A stretch of DNA of 13,553 bases, from assembly GCA_013812995.1 (NCBI GenBank), contig JACCSL010000231.1, positions 1 to 13,553 on the forward strand, read 5' to 3'. Position numbers and translations under genes: made by a program. The notes beneath the pieces were generated by a model. It did no database searches and was not told the origin of the DNA. It saw only the letters and a list, made by a program, of their open reading frames with translations. Below, one piece after another: positions 1 to 6,561 of this stretch (its first letter is position 1; every line of letters starts with the position of its first letter). This DNA is from Ardenticatenales bacterium. Its GTDB lineage: Bacteria; Chloroflexota; Anaerolineae; Ardenticatenales; Ardenticatenaceae.

Positions 1-773
1 CCCGCCCCTACACCCGCCCCTGCCGCCAGGGTTGTGTACAGAGGTGGCTCGACGCCCCACGCCGCGAGGCGCGGATCGTCAAGGACGGTCGATGTTTTTC
101 CGTGAAGGGCAATGCGCCCCCGGTGCAGTACGAGGGTTGTCGAGGCAAAAGGCGCAGCCTGCGCGAGGTCATGCGTTGCCAGGACGATGGTGCTGCCCTG
201 TCCAGCCAGTGCCTGCAACAGCGCGAAGAGATCGGTGCTGCCCTGCGGATCAAGCTGCGCGGTGGGCTCGTCCAGAACGAGCAGGCGCGGGCGTAGTACG
301 AGAATGGAGGCAATCGCCACGCGCTGCATCTGTCCGCCAGAGAGAGCGTAGGGAGAGCGCTCCGCCAGCTCTGAGATTTCCAACTGCTGCAATATTGCCC
401 GCACGCGCTCTCCCATCTCCGCGCGGGACACCCCCAGATTTTCCAGGCCGAAGGCAACCTCCTCAAAGACGGTTAGACGCGCGCCCGAGAGCTGGTTGAA
501 CGGGTTCTGGAGAACCAACCCCACCTGTTGGACCCACTCGCCCAGCGGCGTGGCGCGCATGGATAGCTCCCCCAGCGTGACATCCCCCGTAATTTCTCCA
601 TTGAAGAAGTGCGGCGCAAAGCCACCGAGCGCATAGCAGAGCGTCGATTTGCCACTGCCATTCGCCCCCGCCAGCAGAAGCAGGTCCCCGGCCGCCAGGG
701 AAAACGTTATGTCATGTAGCGCAGCCGTATCCGTGTCCGGGTAGCGGTAGGTAAGATCGGTGACGCGGAGCAT
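1..773 (-). CDS. ECF/CbiO-type ABC transporter ATP-binding protein (3' end outside window)
   Basis: This is an ATP-hydrolysing subunit that would power a membrane importer of the energy-coupling-factor type (metal ions or vitamins). It acts on the cytoplasmic face. The first 257 residues are visible with no stop before the window edge. Seen in order: Walker A GANGSGKS (residues 36-43), Q-loop Q89 in LVLQNP, signature LSGGQMQRVAIAS (144-156), Walker B LLVLDEP with catalytic E169, and the H-loop ATHD (H201). The PHFFNGE and NQLSGARLTVFEEVAFGLEN segments resemble the CbiO/EcfA branch. The visible end is an Ala/Gly-rich run (LAAGAGVGA), which could be a linker to a second ATPase domain as in YkoD-like double ATPases; that is inference. 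The ATG at 773 is chosen because the domain begins at once (MLRVTDLTYRYP). No strong ribosome binding site is seen. It lies 13 bp downstream of the Yip1 gene and is probably co-transcribed. The substrate cannot be told. Confidence 0.93.
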   Translation of the reverse strand, partial: MLRVTDLTYRYPDTDTAALHDITFSLAAGDLLLLAGANGSGKSTLCYALGGFAPHFFNGEITGDVTLGELSMRATPLGEWVQQVGLVLQNPFNQLSGARLTVFEEVAFGLENLGVSRAEMGERVRAILQQLEISELAERSPYALSGGQMQRVAIASILVLRPRLLVLDEPTAQLDPQGSTDLFALLQALAGQGSTIVLATHDLAQAAPFASTTLVLHRGRIALHGKTSTVLDDPRLAAWGVEPPLYTTLAAGAGVGA

Positions 774-786
774 GGTTTTGCCAGCG

Positions 787-1446
787 TTACGGCGCGGTGG
801 AGCCGTTGGCGGCGAGCGCCAGTGAAAGGATAAAAAAGAAGAGACAAACCATCGCCAGTATAAAGAGGAGGATGGGTGTCAGCACCACGACCAGCGCCCG
901 ACCCGACGAGAGATTGAAGGCAACCTTGGTGGCGAGGTAAGACAGGAATAGTTCGTAGAAAAAAATAGCAAGGGATATACAGACCCCCAGGAGTGGTACA
1001 AAGCCCACCAGGGTACGTGCAATGGCAAGCGGTGCCTGGAAGCTGGCAAGGAGGTAAGAATAGCGCCCAAAATCACCCTTGCCCCCCATGAGCATCGCGA
1101 TCAGGTAGTAAATCCCCGTGCCGATGAGGAAAACTATCGGGGTGAGGATGACGGAGAGGACGCTCCCCGCTCCCATCATCATGGGCATCATGGGCGTCAT
1201 CATCTGTGCAAACTCCGGCGGAATATCCGGGTTCTCGCGGAGCATCTCCTCCATCGCAGCGGCGGAGTTGAGCGAGGTGAGGCTCACGAGGAAGCTGAAC
1301 AATGCCACAACCACGCCTGCGAGGAACATCCAGATCAGGGCGTTGGTGAGGGTAGCGCGCGGGCTGTCGAGTTCTTCTTGAAAGGTCTCCTCGCGGGGGT
1401 TCGTCAGAACCTTCAGCCAGGTGTTGAACATCGTACTGAAATCCAT
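787..1446 (-). CDS. Yip1-domain integral membrane protein
   Basis: The product is a 219-residue membrane protein resembling the bacterial Yip1 family, whose biochemical role is not established. The N-terminus is cytoplasm-like (MDFSTMFNTWLKVLTNPREE). About five hydrophobic segments follow, near residues 33-57, 95-120, 133-152, 153-172 and 184-213. The N-terminal 'W..vL.nP...F' pattern and the paired central helices are typical of this family in Chloroflexota and related bacteria. A methionine-rich stretch (residues 82-91, eight Met in ten residues, broken only by T84 and P85) lies just before the second membrane segment. The ATG at 1446 is preferred over an in-frame upstream start at 1518, because AAGGAGAG lies at 1450-1457 and the longer form would run through the AT-rich promoter region. 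It heads a probable two-gene operon with the ABC ATPase 13 bp downstream. It may be an accessory or a permease-like partner of that ATPase, but this is not shown. Confidence 0.82.
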   Translation of the reverse strand: MDFSTMFNTWLKVLTNPREETFQEELDSPRATLTNALIWMFLAGVVVALFSFLVSLTSLNSAAAMEEMLRENPDIPPEFAQMMTPMMPMMMGAGSVLSVILTPIVFLIGTGIYYLIAMLMGGKGDFGRYSYLLASFQAPLAIARTLVGFVPLLGVCISLAIFFYELFLSYLATKVAFNLSSGRALVVVLTPILLFILAMVCLFFFILSLALAANGSTAP

Positions 1447-1449
1447 TGT

Positions 1450-1457
1450 CTCTCCTT
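1450..1457 (-). promoter_or_regulatory. Ribosome binding site deciding the Yip1 gene start
   Basis: On the minus strand AAGGAGAG lies 3 nt before the ATG at 1446 (5 nt when measured from AGGAG). This strong Shine-Dalgarno match selects that ATG over the longer in-frame alternative at 1518. Confidence 0.75.
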
Positions 1458-1559
1458 TGGTTGAATAAGAGCGGTAAGATTTTTGTGGATTCTGACGCCC
1501 TGCTAACTTATATTGCATTATAAAGTAGTTCTTCCAAGTTCCCTATCTAATCAACTGTT

Positions 1560-1565
1560 GAGGTG
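1560..1565 (+). promoter_or_regulatory. Ribosome binding site deciding the restriction-modification gene start
   Basis: GAGGTG is a six-base match to the Shine-Dalgarno consensus. It ends 4 nt before the in-frame GTG at 1570. The in-frame TTG at 1513 sits inside the likely promoter, and the ATG at 1585 has no Shine-Dalgarno sequence, so GTG 1570 is the best-supported start. Confidence 0.6.
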
Positions 1566-1569
1566 CAAT

Positions 1570-3681
1570 GTGGCAGCCAATAAAATGGATTTCAAGACAT
1601 TACTTGAGTCATTTGCAAATGACATTGAATCTAAATTTGCTCTGAACGTACGATTCAATCCTGAAGATCAACTGAAGGGAGCGATGGAGAATCTGCTGCG
1701 CGCCGTTGGCACCCTCCTGGCCCTCAAAATTACTGTGGTTACGGAAACCCAGGTTCAGGAGGTCAAAGGTCGTCCCGACATGGGACTCACGGTTGATTCG
1801 CTCCTCACCGGGTATGTCGAACTCAAGGCACCAGGCAAGGGCACAGATACAGGCAGGCTGCGAGGAACGGATAAGGCGCAGTGGGAAAAATTCCAAAATC
1901 TGCCCAACCTGCTCTACACCGACGGAAACGAGTGGGCGCTCTACCGAACAGGGGAGCGGGTGGGGAAGGTGCTCCGTTTTTCCGGTGATGTGACCACCGA
2001 GGGGGCAAGGGCTGTCTCGGTGGCCGATGCGGGGGCACTGCTGGAGCTGCTGCGAGAGTTCCTGGCCTGGGAACCGCTGCCTCCAGCGACGCCCCGCGCG
2101 CTCGCCCAGATGCTGGCACCCATCACACGCCTTTTACGCTCGGACGTGATGACCGCCCTCGGGGATCCTGACTCCAATCTGACAAATCTAGCCAACGATT
2201 GGCGGGAGTATCTCTTTCCCGAAGCCGACGACGCGCAGTTCGCGGATGCCTATGCCCAGACGCTCACCTATGCCCTCCTGCTGGCGCGCTTCTCGGGCGC
2301 AGAGGCGTTGACCATCCAGCAGGCAGCGCAGACGATTCACGCAGGCCACCGCCTGCTGGCCGATACGTTGAAAATATTTGGCGATGAGGCCGCCCGCGAG
2401 CAAATCGAGGTTCCCTTGCGCCTTCTGGAGCGGGTGATCGCGGCGGTGGATGTCGATAAATTGAAGAAGGATACGGATGATCTGTGGCTTTACTTCTACG
2501 AGGATTTCCTGGCTGAATATGATCCAAACATGCGCAAGGAGCGGGGTGTCTACTATACCCCCCTCCCCGTGGTGCAGGCGCAGGTCCGCCTCGTGGCGGA
2601 GTTGCTGCAACATCGCTTTGACGCCGAGTTCTCCTTCGTCGATAGCAATGTCGTCACCCTGGACCCCGCCTCTGGAACGGGCACGTATATTTTGACTGCC
2701 GTGCAACATGCGCTGGATCAGGTTGAACGCGCCAGGGGGTCGGGGATGCGTGCCTCCGCCGCGACGAACGCTGCCAAAAATATCCATGCGTTCGAGATTC
2801 TGGTTGGCCCCTACGCGGTGGCCCATCTCAGGCTCACCCAGCAGATTCTGGCGGAGGGCGGGCAAATTCCCGCCGATGGTGTCCATGTCTACCTGAGCGA
2901 CACGCTGTCCTCTCCCTACGCCCCCCCGCCCGGCTACCGCCCGCTCCTGGCCAAGCCGTTGACGGAGGAGTACAAGCGGGCACAAACGGTCAAGGCGCAA
3001 ACACAGGTCATCGTCTGTATCGGTAATCCGCCTTATGATCGGCAGCAGATGACAGAGGAGGAAAAGAGCACCTGGAAGCGCAAGGGAGGGTGGGTACGCT
3101 TTGGGGACAAAGGCGAGGAGGGGAAAGGAATCCTGAAAGATTTTCTGGATCCGCTGGCCCACTCACGGCAGGGGGTTCATGCCAAGAATCTTTACAATGA
3201 TTATGTCTATTTCTGGCGGTGGGCGCTCTGGAAGGTCTTTGGCACTCCGGCAGGGACGGAGCGCCGCCCCGGCATTGTGAGCTTCATCACCGCCTCCTCG
3301 TACCTGCGTGGGCCGGGCTTTGCCGGGATGCGCCAGGTGATGCGGGAAACATTGGACGATCTCTGGATCATCGACCTGGAGGGCGATAATTTGGGGGCGC
3401 GCAAGAGCGAGAATGTTTTTGCCATCCAGACCCCCGTCGCGATTGCCATTGGCGTGCGTTATGCCGCCCCGCGCCCGGAGGTGCCCGCCCGTGTCCGCTA
3501 TGCCCGGAGGTGCCCGCCCGTGTCCGCTATGTGCGACTCGCCGGGACGCAGGAGGAAAAATTGGAGCAGTTGGGGCAAATCAAGGGGTTTGATGACCTCC
3601 GTTGGCGCGATTGCCTGCCAGGGTGGACAGAGGCTTTCCTGCCCACAAGCGATACCCCCTACTGGTCCTGGCCGCTTCTGA
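1570..3681 (+). CDS. Type ISP/IIG-like restriction-modification enzyme, N-terminal part (nuclease plus N6-adenine methyltransferase), frameshifted
   Basis: This is the N-terminal portion of a single-chain restriction-modification protein that would cleave unmodified DNA and methylate adenine at N6. Residues are numbered from GTG 1570. A PD-(D/E)xK-like nuclease segment is seen: GRPD (67-70), then GYVELKAPGK with E84 and K86, followed by LLYTDGNEWALYRTG. After a helical middle section comes the amino-methyltransferase: GVYYTP (326-331), SAM-binding motif I DPASGTGTY (365-373), and catalytic motif IV NPPY (486-489). No Walker A or helicase motifs are present, unlike LlaBIII-type ISP enzymes. 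Genuine coding ends at about 3502, where a 29-bp tandem duplication shifts the frame. The last roughly 60 codons to the stop at 3681 are out-of-frame (basic and Cys/Pro-rich). The continuation is in the next entry. The intact ancestor would be about 1,099 residues. Possible alternative starts are TTG 1513 and ATG 1585. The function of the truncated product is uncertain. Confidence 0.85.
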   Translation: MAANKMDFKTLLESFANDIESKFALNVRFNPEDQLKGAMENLLRAVGTLLALKITVVTETQVQEVKGRPDMGLTVDSLLTGYVELKAPGKGTDTGRLRGTDKAQWEKFQNLPNLLYTDGNEWALYRTGERVGKVLRFSGDVTTEGARAVSVADAGALLELLREFLAWEPLPPATPRALAQMLAPITRLLRSDVMTALGDPDSNLTNLANDWREYLFPEADDAQFADAYAQTLTYALLLARFSGAEALTIQQAAQTIHAGHRLLADTLKIFGDEAAREQIEVPLRLLERVIAAVDVDKLKKDTDDLWLYFYEDFLAEYDPNMRKERGVYYTPLPVVQAQVRLVAELLQHRFDAEFSFVDSNVVTLDPASGTGTYILTAVQHALDQVERARGSGMRASAATNAAKNIHAFEILVGPYAVAHLRLTQQILAEGGQIPADGVHVYLSDTLSSPYAPPPGYRPLLAKPLTEEYKRAQTVKAQTQVIVCIGNPPYDRQQMTEEEKSTWKRKGGWVRFGDKGEEGKGILKDFLDPLAHSRQGVHAKNLYNDYVYFWRWALWKVFGTPAGTERRPGIVSFITASSYLRGPGFAGMRQVMRETLDDLWIIDLEGDNLGARKSENVFAIQTPVAIAIGVRYAAPRPEVPARVRYARRCPPVSAMCDSPGRRRKNWSSWGKSRGLMTSVGAIACQGGQRLSCPQAIPPTGPGRF
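3474..3531 (+). repeat. Perfect 29-bp tandem duplication that breaks the restriction-modification gene
   Basis: Two identical 29-bp copies lie head to tail at 3474-3502 and 3503-3531, starting CCCGGAGGTGCC and ending GTCCGCTATG. One more matching base (G at 3473 and G at 3502) extends the 29-nt periodicity to 3473-3531. Since 29 is not a multiple of three, two copies shift the frame. Excising one copy joins residues ..PRPEVPARVRY directly to VRLAGTQEEK.. in one open frame. The unit lies between the methyltransferase catalytic motifs and the C-terminal specificity region. Confidence 0.97.
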
Positions 3682-4898
3682 CCGACCTCTTCCCCTGGCA
3701 GGAAAACGGAGCGCAGTTCAAGCGCACCTGGCCGATTGGAGAGAGTGAGCGTCTGCTCCAGGCTCGCTGGCAAGCACTTCTTCACACCCCGGCGGCGCAG
3801 CGAGGGAAGCTGTTGAAAGAGAGCGAAGCGCGCACCATCAACAAACGCCTTACCGCCCTGGAGGACAGCAGCAAGAACCTTGTCCCCCTCGTTGATCTCA
3901 AGGCAGATCAACCCGCCCCAGAGGCGATTGCCTACGCCTACCGCAGCTTTGATCGTCAATGGGCGCTCCTGGACAACCGATTGTGTGACCGCCCCCGCCC
4001 TGATTTACTCCGCGCCCACAGCGACAAGCAACTCTACCTGACCAGTTTGCTGACCAATGTCCTGGGGGAAGGTCCAGCCTCTATTGCTACCGCCCGGATT
4101 CCAGACATGGATCACTTCCGGGGTTCTTTTGGAGCAAAGCATGTGATTCCCCTCTGGCAGGACGCGGCAGCGGAGGAGGCGAATATCACCGCCGGGGTGC
4201 TGGCAACGCTGAGCGCCGCCTATGGCCGCGCCGTGAGCGCCGAGGATTTCTTTGCCTACAGCTATGCCATTCTGGCAGCGCCGCGCTACGTGGAACGTTT
4301 CTGGGATGAATTGACGCTGCCCGGTCCCCGACTGCCCATCACCACCGATGCCACACGCTTCGAGCAGGTCGCGGCACTGGGACGCACCTTGCTCTGGCTC
4401 CACACGTATGGCACACGCTTTGTGCCAGCGGGGCAACGACCCGGGCGGATTCCAAGCGGACGCGCGCGCAGCCGGGTCGCCACCCCACAGACCCCTGAAG
4501 CATATCCAGACGACTTTTCCTACCATCCGGCCACGCAGGAATTATGGGTGGGTAAGGGCGTCTTCGAGCAGGTGCGCCCCGAGGTGTGGGCGTTCAGCGT
4601 CTCGGGGTTTGAGGTCGTGAAATCCTGGCTCGGCTATCGGATGCGACGGCCCAAGGGTAAAAAATCCTCTCCTCTGGATGAGATTCGCCCCGAGCAGTGG
4701 GAATTCGACGGCGAGTTGCTTGAGCTGCTCTGGGTATTGGATGCCACCGTGGACCTCTTGCCCCAGGTCGCTAGTTGGTTGGAGGAGGTGTTGGCCGGGG
4801 GCACCTTCCTTGCAGGTGATTTCACACAGCCCACCGCCGCCGAGCGCAACCCGGTTACCCTGCGACGGCGCTCCCTCTTCGATCTCCCCGCGAAGTAG
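3510..4898 (+). CDS. Type ISP/IIG-like restriction-modification enzyme, C-terminal part (specificity domain), separated by frameshift
   Basis: This frame of about 462 codons is the natural continuation of the protein encoded upstream. It begins in the second copy of the 29-bp duplication at a GTG that is an internal valine codon of the intact gene, not a convincing translation start. Seen: YRSFDRQW (residues 144-151), matching the 'YRPFD.R' block that follows the methyltransferase in type ISP proteins. Near the C-terminus VWAFSVSGFEVVKSWLGYR (359-377) is followed by a leucine-rich ELLELLWVLDATVDLLP segment; both are typical of the type ISP C-terminal specificity domain. The role would be recognition of the target DNA sequence. 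Whether it is translated alone is doubtful: the only good Shine-Dalgarno sequence (GGAGGTG, 3506-3512) is 18 nt from the next in-frame GTG at 3531. It is most likely the 3' half of a disrupted or switchable gene. The stop TAG lies inside a small hairpin. Confidence 0.82.
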   Translation: MPARVRYVRLAGTQEEKLEQLGQIKGFDDLRWRDCLPGWTEAFLPTSDTPYWSWPLLTDLFPWQENGAQFKRTWPIGESERLLQARWQALLHTPAAQRGKLLKESEARTINKRLTALEDSSKNLVPLVDLKADQPAPEAIAYAYRSFDRQWALLDNRLCDRPRPDLLRAHSDKQLYLTSLLTNVLGEGPASIATARIPDMDHFRGSFGAKHVIPLWQDAAAEEANITAGVLATLSAAYGRAVSAEDFFAYSYAILAAPRYVERFWDELTLPGPRLPITTDATRFEQVAALGRTLLWLHTYGTRFVPAGQRPGRIPSGRARSRVATPQTPEAYPDDFSYHPATQELWVGKGVFEQVRPEVWAFSVSGFEVVKSWLGYRMRRPKGKKSSPLDEIRPEQWEFDGELLELLWVLDATVDLLPQVASWLEEVLAGGTFLAGDFTQPTAAERNPVTLRRRSLFDLPAK

Positions 4899-4926
4899 CT
4901 TCGCCCGCCCATTGTCATACCAATGG
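4890..4926. terminator. Candidate weak transcription end region between convergent genes
   Basis: Two inverted repeats are seen between the convergent restriction-modification gene and cheB: GCGAAG-TAG-CTTCGC at 4890-4904, which contains the stop codon in its loop, and CCATTG-N6-CAATGG at 4909-4926. A 12-base perfect palindrome, AAATCATGATTT, follows at 4933-4944. No T-run follows any stem in either direction, so these are not typical intrinsic terminators. The role is inferred from position only. Confidence 0.25.
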
Positions 4927-4954
4927 CCTACCAAATCATGATTTTGCAAGGTCG

Positions 4955-6037
4955 TCAGGATTGCGTGATGCGGGCAATCTCCATTGCGATACGATCCAGC
5001 GGCAACGAGGTCACCACGCCCCCGGCGAGCACGGCCTGGCGGGGCATTCCATAGACCAGCGAGGTGGCCTCGTCCTGCGCGATGGTGTAGCCGCCGCCAT
5101 CGCGAATAGAGCGCATTCCCATCGCCCCATCATCGCCCATCCCGGTGAGAATGACCGCGCAACTCTCTGCGGCACAGCAGCGCGCAATGGAGCGAAAGAG
5201 CACATCCGCCGAGGGTCGATGCAGGGTGTCCGAGGGTTCCGGTTTGAGCCGGACCACAAGCTCATGGCCCTCCCGCTCGATGGTCAGGTGTAACTCTGCG
5301 GGCGAGAGGAGAGCCATCCCGGGTGTCAGTTTCAGTCCATCTTGCGCCTCCCGAACCGTAATCTCCGACATACTATTGAGCCGCCCTACCAGCGGGGCCG
5401 TGAAGCCGGGCGCGATGTGCTGGACGATGACGATGGCCGCTTTGAGGGTTTCGGGCAACATCGGCAGAATCGCCTGGAGCGCGTTTGGACCGCCGGTGGA
5501 GGTGGCAATCGCCACCAGCCGCTTGCGCAACGGACTGATCGGGCGCGCGGATACCGGGATCGTCGGAGTCAATGTCTCGATGATGGAGTGAAACTTGTCA
5601 CGCGGTACATCCAGGGCTGCCATCGCGTTCTTGAGATTGCTGGAGGCAGCGGTCTTAACCTTTTCTATTAGCTCCAGTCCTACCTTGTCGATGTCCAGTG
5701 AGGTGGGGCCGGAGGGTTTGGTGACGAAATCCACGGCCCCCAGAGAGAGCGCCTCCAGGGTATGCTGCGCGCCCTCGTAGGTCTTGGAGCTGAGCATGAC
5801 CACCGGGGTCGGGGAGTTCGCCATGAGCCGCTTGAGCGCCTCCAGGCCATCCATGACGGGCATAACGATGTCGAGCGTCACCACATCAGGTTTCAGCTCT
5901 TTGATCTTCTGTAGACATTCTACCCCATCGGAAGCGGTGCCAATCACCTGAATTTCCGGATCCCGCTCCAAAAGGCGAGGGAGATAGCGGCGTAGGAAGG
6001 ACGAGTCATCTACCACCAAAACTCTTATTCGGCTCAT
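4955..6037 (-). CDS. cheB: CheB: protein-glutamate methylesterase/glutaminase response regulator
   Basis: CheB removes methyl groups from, and deamidates, chemoreceptor glutamyl side chains when phosphorylated by CheA, giving adaptation. The 360 residues match the usual full length. The N-terminal receiver domain (about 1-125) has the acidic pair D10/D11, phospho-acceptor D56 in VTLDIVMP, S83/S84 and K107 in VTKP. A linker (about 126-170) leads to the esterase domain with the catalytic triad S180 (ATSTGGP), H207 (VQHI) and D303 (TGMGDDG). All key residues are intact, so it should be active. The ATG at 6037 is supported by GGGAGAT about 7 nt upstream, which overlaps the end of the preceding cheW; the gap is 5 bp. 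It is the last gene of the chemosensory operon and converges on the restriction-modification gene. Confidence 0.97.
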   Translation of the reverse strand: MSRIRVLVVDDSSFLRRYLPRLLERDPEIQVIGTASDGVECLQKIKELKPDVVTLDIVMPVMDGLEALKRLMANSPTPVVMLSSKTYEGAQHTLEALSLGAVDFVTKPSGPTSLDIDKVGLELIEKVKTAASSNLKNAMAALDVPRDKFHSIIETLTPTIPVSARPISPLRKRLVAIATSTGGPNALQAILPMLPETLKAAIVIVQHIAPGFTAPLVGRLNSMSEITVREAQDGLKLTPGMALLSPAELHLTIEREGHELVVRLKPEPSDTLHRPSADVLFRSIARCCAAESCAVILTGMGDDGAMGMRSIRDGGGYTIAQDEATSLVYGMPRQAVLAGGVVTSLPLDRIAMEIARITQS

Positions 6038-6042
6038 AGACC

Positions 6043-6561
6043 CTATCTCCCTTCCGACTGGAGTGCCGTATCGGTCAGCATCTTCGCCACATTCAGTTCA
6101 ACCAACATTTGTCCCTCCAGCAGGATGACATGATCGTAATACTCTGGGTCCACGCGCGCGACACCGGGGGGAGCTGGTTGAAAGGCGCTGGCCGGGAGTC
6201 GAACCAGGCCATGCAAAACATCAATCTGTAGGGCAACCAGATAGCCCGGCCCCTTGAGGATGACCAGGCGCGTGTCGGTGCTCTCCTCTCTGAGGGGAAG
6301 GCCAAACCTGCGCCGCAGGTCGATCACCGGGAGCACCACGCCGCGCAAATTGATGAGGCCCAGCACATAGGGCGGCACATAGACGGCGGGCAGCGGCATC
6401 AGTGGCAGGGGCTCGCGAACCTCCGCCACACGGGTGATGGCGACGCCATAGAGCTCCCCGCTCAACTCAAAGGTGATGAGGCTGCGCAGGTCGGAAAGCC
6501 TCTCGTGCTGCTCGTCCTCGCCCGCCCAGTCATCCTGTCCCAGATATAGCGTCTCACCCAT
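6043..6561 (-). CDS. cheW: CheW-domain adaptor protein (second of two)
   Basis: CheW is the adaptor that couples chemoreceptors to the CheA kinase in the cytoplasmic array. The 172-residue product has an N-terminal acidic extension of about 25 residues, then a CheW domain: LITFELSGELYGVAITRVAEV (about 28-48), the conserved INLRGVVLPVIDLRRRFGLP block (about 69-88), and a C-terminal YDHVILLEGQMLVELNVAKML that forms the last strand and helix. Its start overlaps the end of the preceding cheW by 8 bp (ATGGGTGA), so translational coupling is likely. It differs strongly from the preceding CheW in sequence, so the two are old paralogues rather than a recent tandem duplication. The symbol is assigned by family; which of the two is the main kinase coupler cannot be told. 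Confidence 0.94.
   Translation of the reverse strand: MGETLYLGQDDWAGEDEQHERLSDLRSLITFELSGELYGVAITRVAEVREPLPLMPLPAVYVPPYVLGLINLRGVVLPVIDLRRRFGLPLREESTDTRLVILKGPGYLVALQIDVLHGLVRLPASAFQPAPPGVARVDPEYYDHVILLEGQMLVELNVAKMLTDTALQSEGR

Larger units (their letters stand above)
1447..1569. promoter_or_regulatory. Divergent, AT-rich intergenic region with candidate promoters for both directions
   Basis: This 123-bp region separates the leftward Yip1/ABC operon from the rightward restriction-modification gene and is much richer in A+T than its surroundings. On the minus strand a perfect TATAAT is present at 1517-1522. On the plus strand TATAAA is present at 1519-1524, about 46 bp before the preferred GTG start. 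No convincing -35 hexamer sits 16-18 bp from either. The -10-like boxes lie inside an imperfect dyad, ACTTATA-N6-TATAAAGT (1506-1526, one bulged base), which could be an operator shared by both promoters. The promoter role is inferred from position and composition only. Confidence 0.4.

Noticed and set aside
1..27. A C-rich run with a near repeat (CCCGCCCCT, twice) at the left edge.
   Set aside because: It encodes the Ala/Gly-rich end of the visible ATPase on the minus strand and is too short to be a separate element.
1513..1569. An upstream TTG start for the restriction-modification gene, adding 19 residues.
   Set aside because: It would fall within the likely promoter boxes and has no Shine-Dalgarno sequence, whereas GTG 1570 has GAGGTG 4 nt upstream.
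1568..1645. A 25-codon reading frame starting at ATG 1568 right after the GAGGTG site, a possible leader peptide.
   Set aside because: It overlaps the start of the large gene in another frame, has no recognisable composition, and is easily explained by chance. The same Shine-Dalgarno sequence serves GTG 1570.
2188..3162. A 324-codon open frame on the minus strand inside the restriction-modification gene.
   Set aside because: It covers the plus-strand methyltransferase motifs I and IV, which are clearly real. The antisense product has no family features and no ribosome binding site worth noting.
3549..3562. A possible programmed -1 frameshift site (AGGAGG followed by five A) that would rejoin the two halves of the restriction-modification protein.
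   Set aside because: The A-run is short, the Shine-Dalgarno-like element touches it instead of lying about 10 nt upstream, and no stimulatory hairpin was seen. In the intact frame the same bases simply encode QEEKL. The 29-bp duplication explains the frame change fully.
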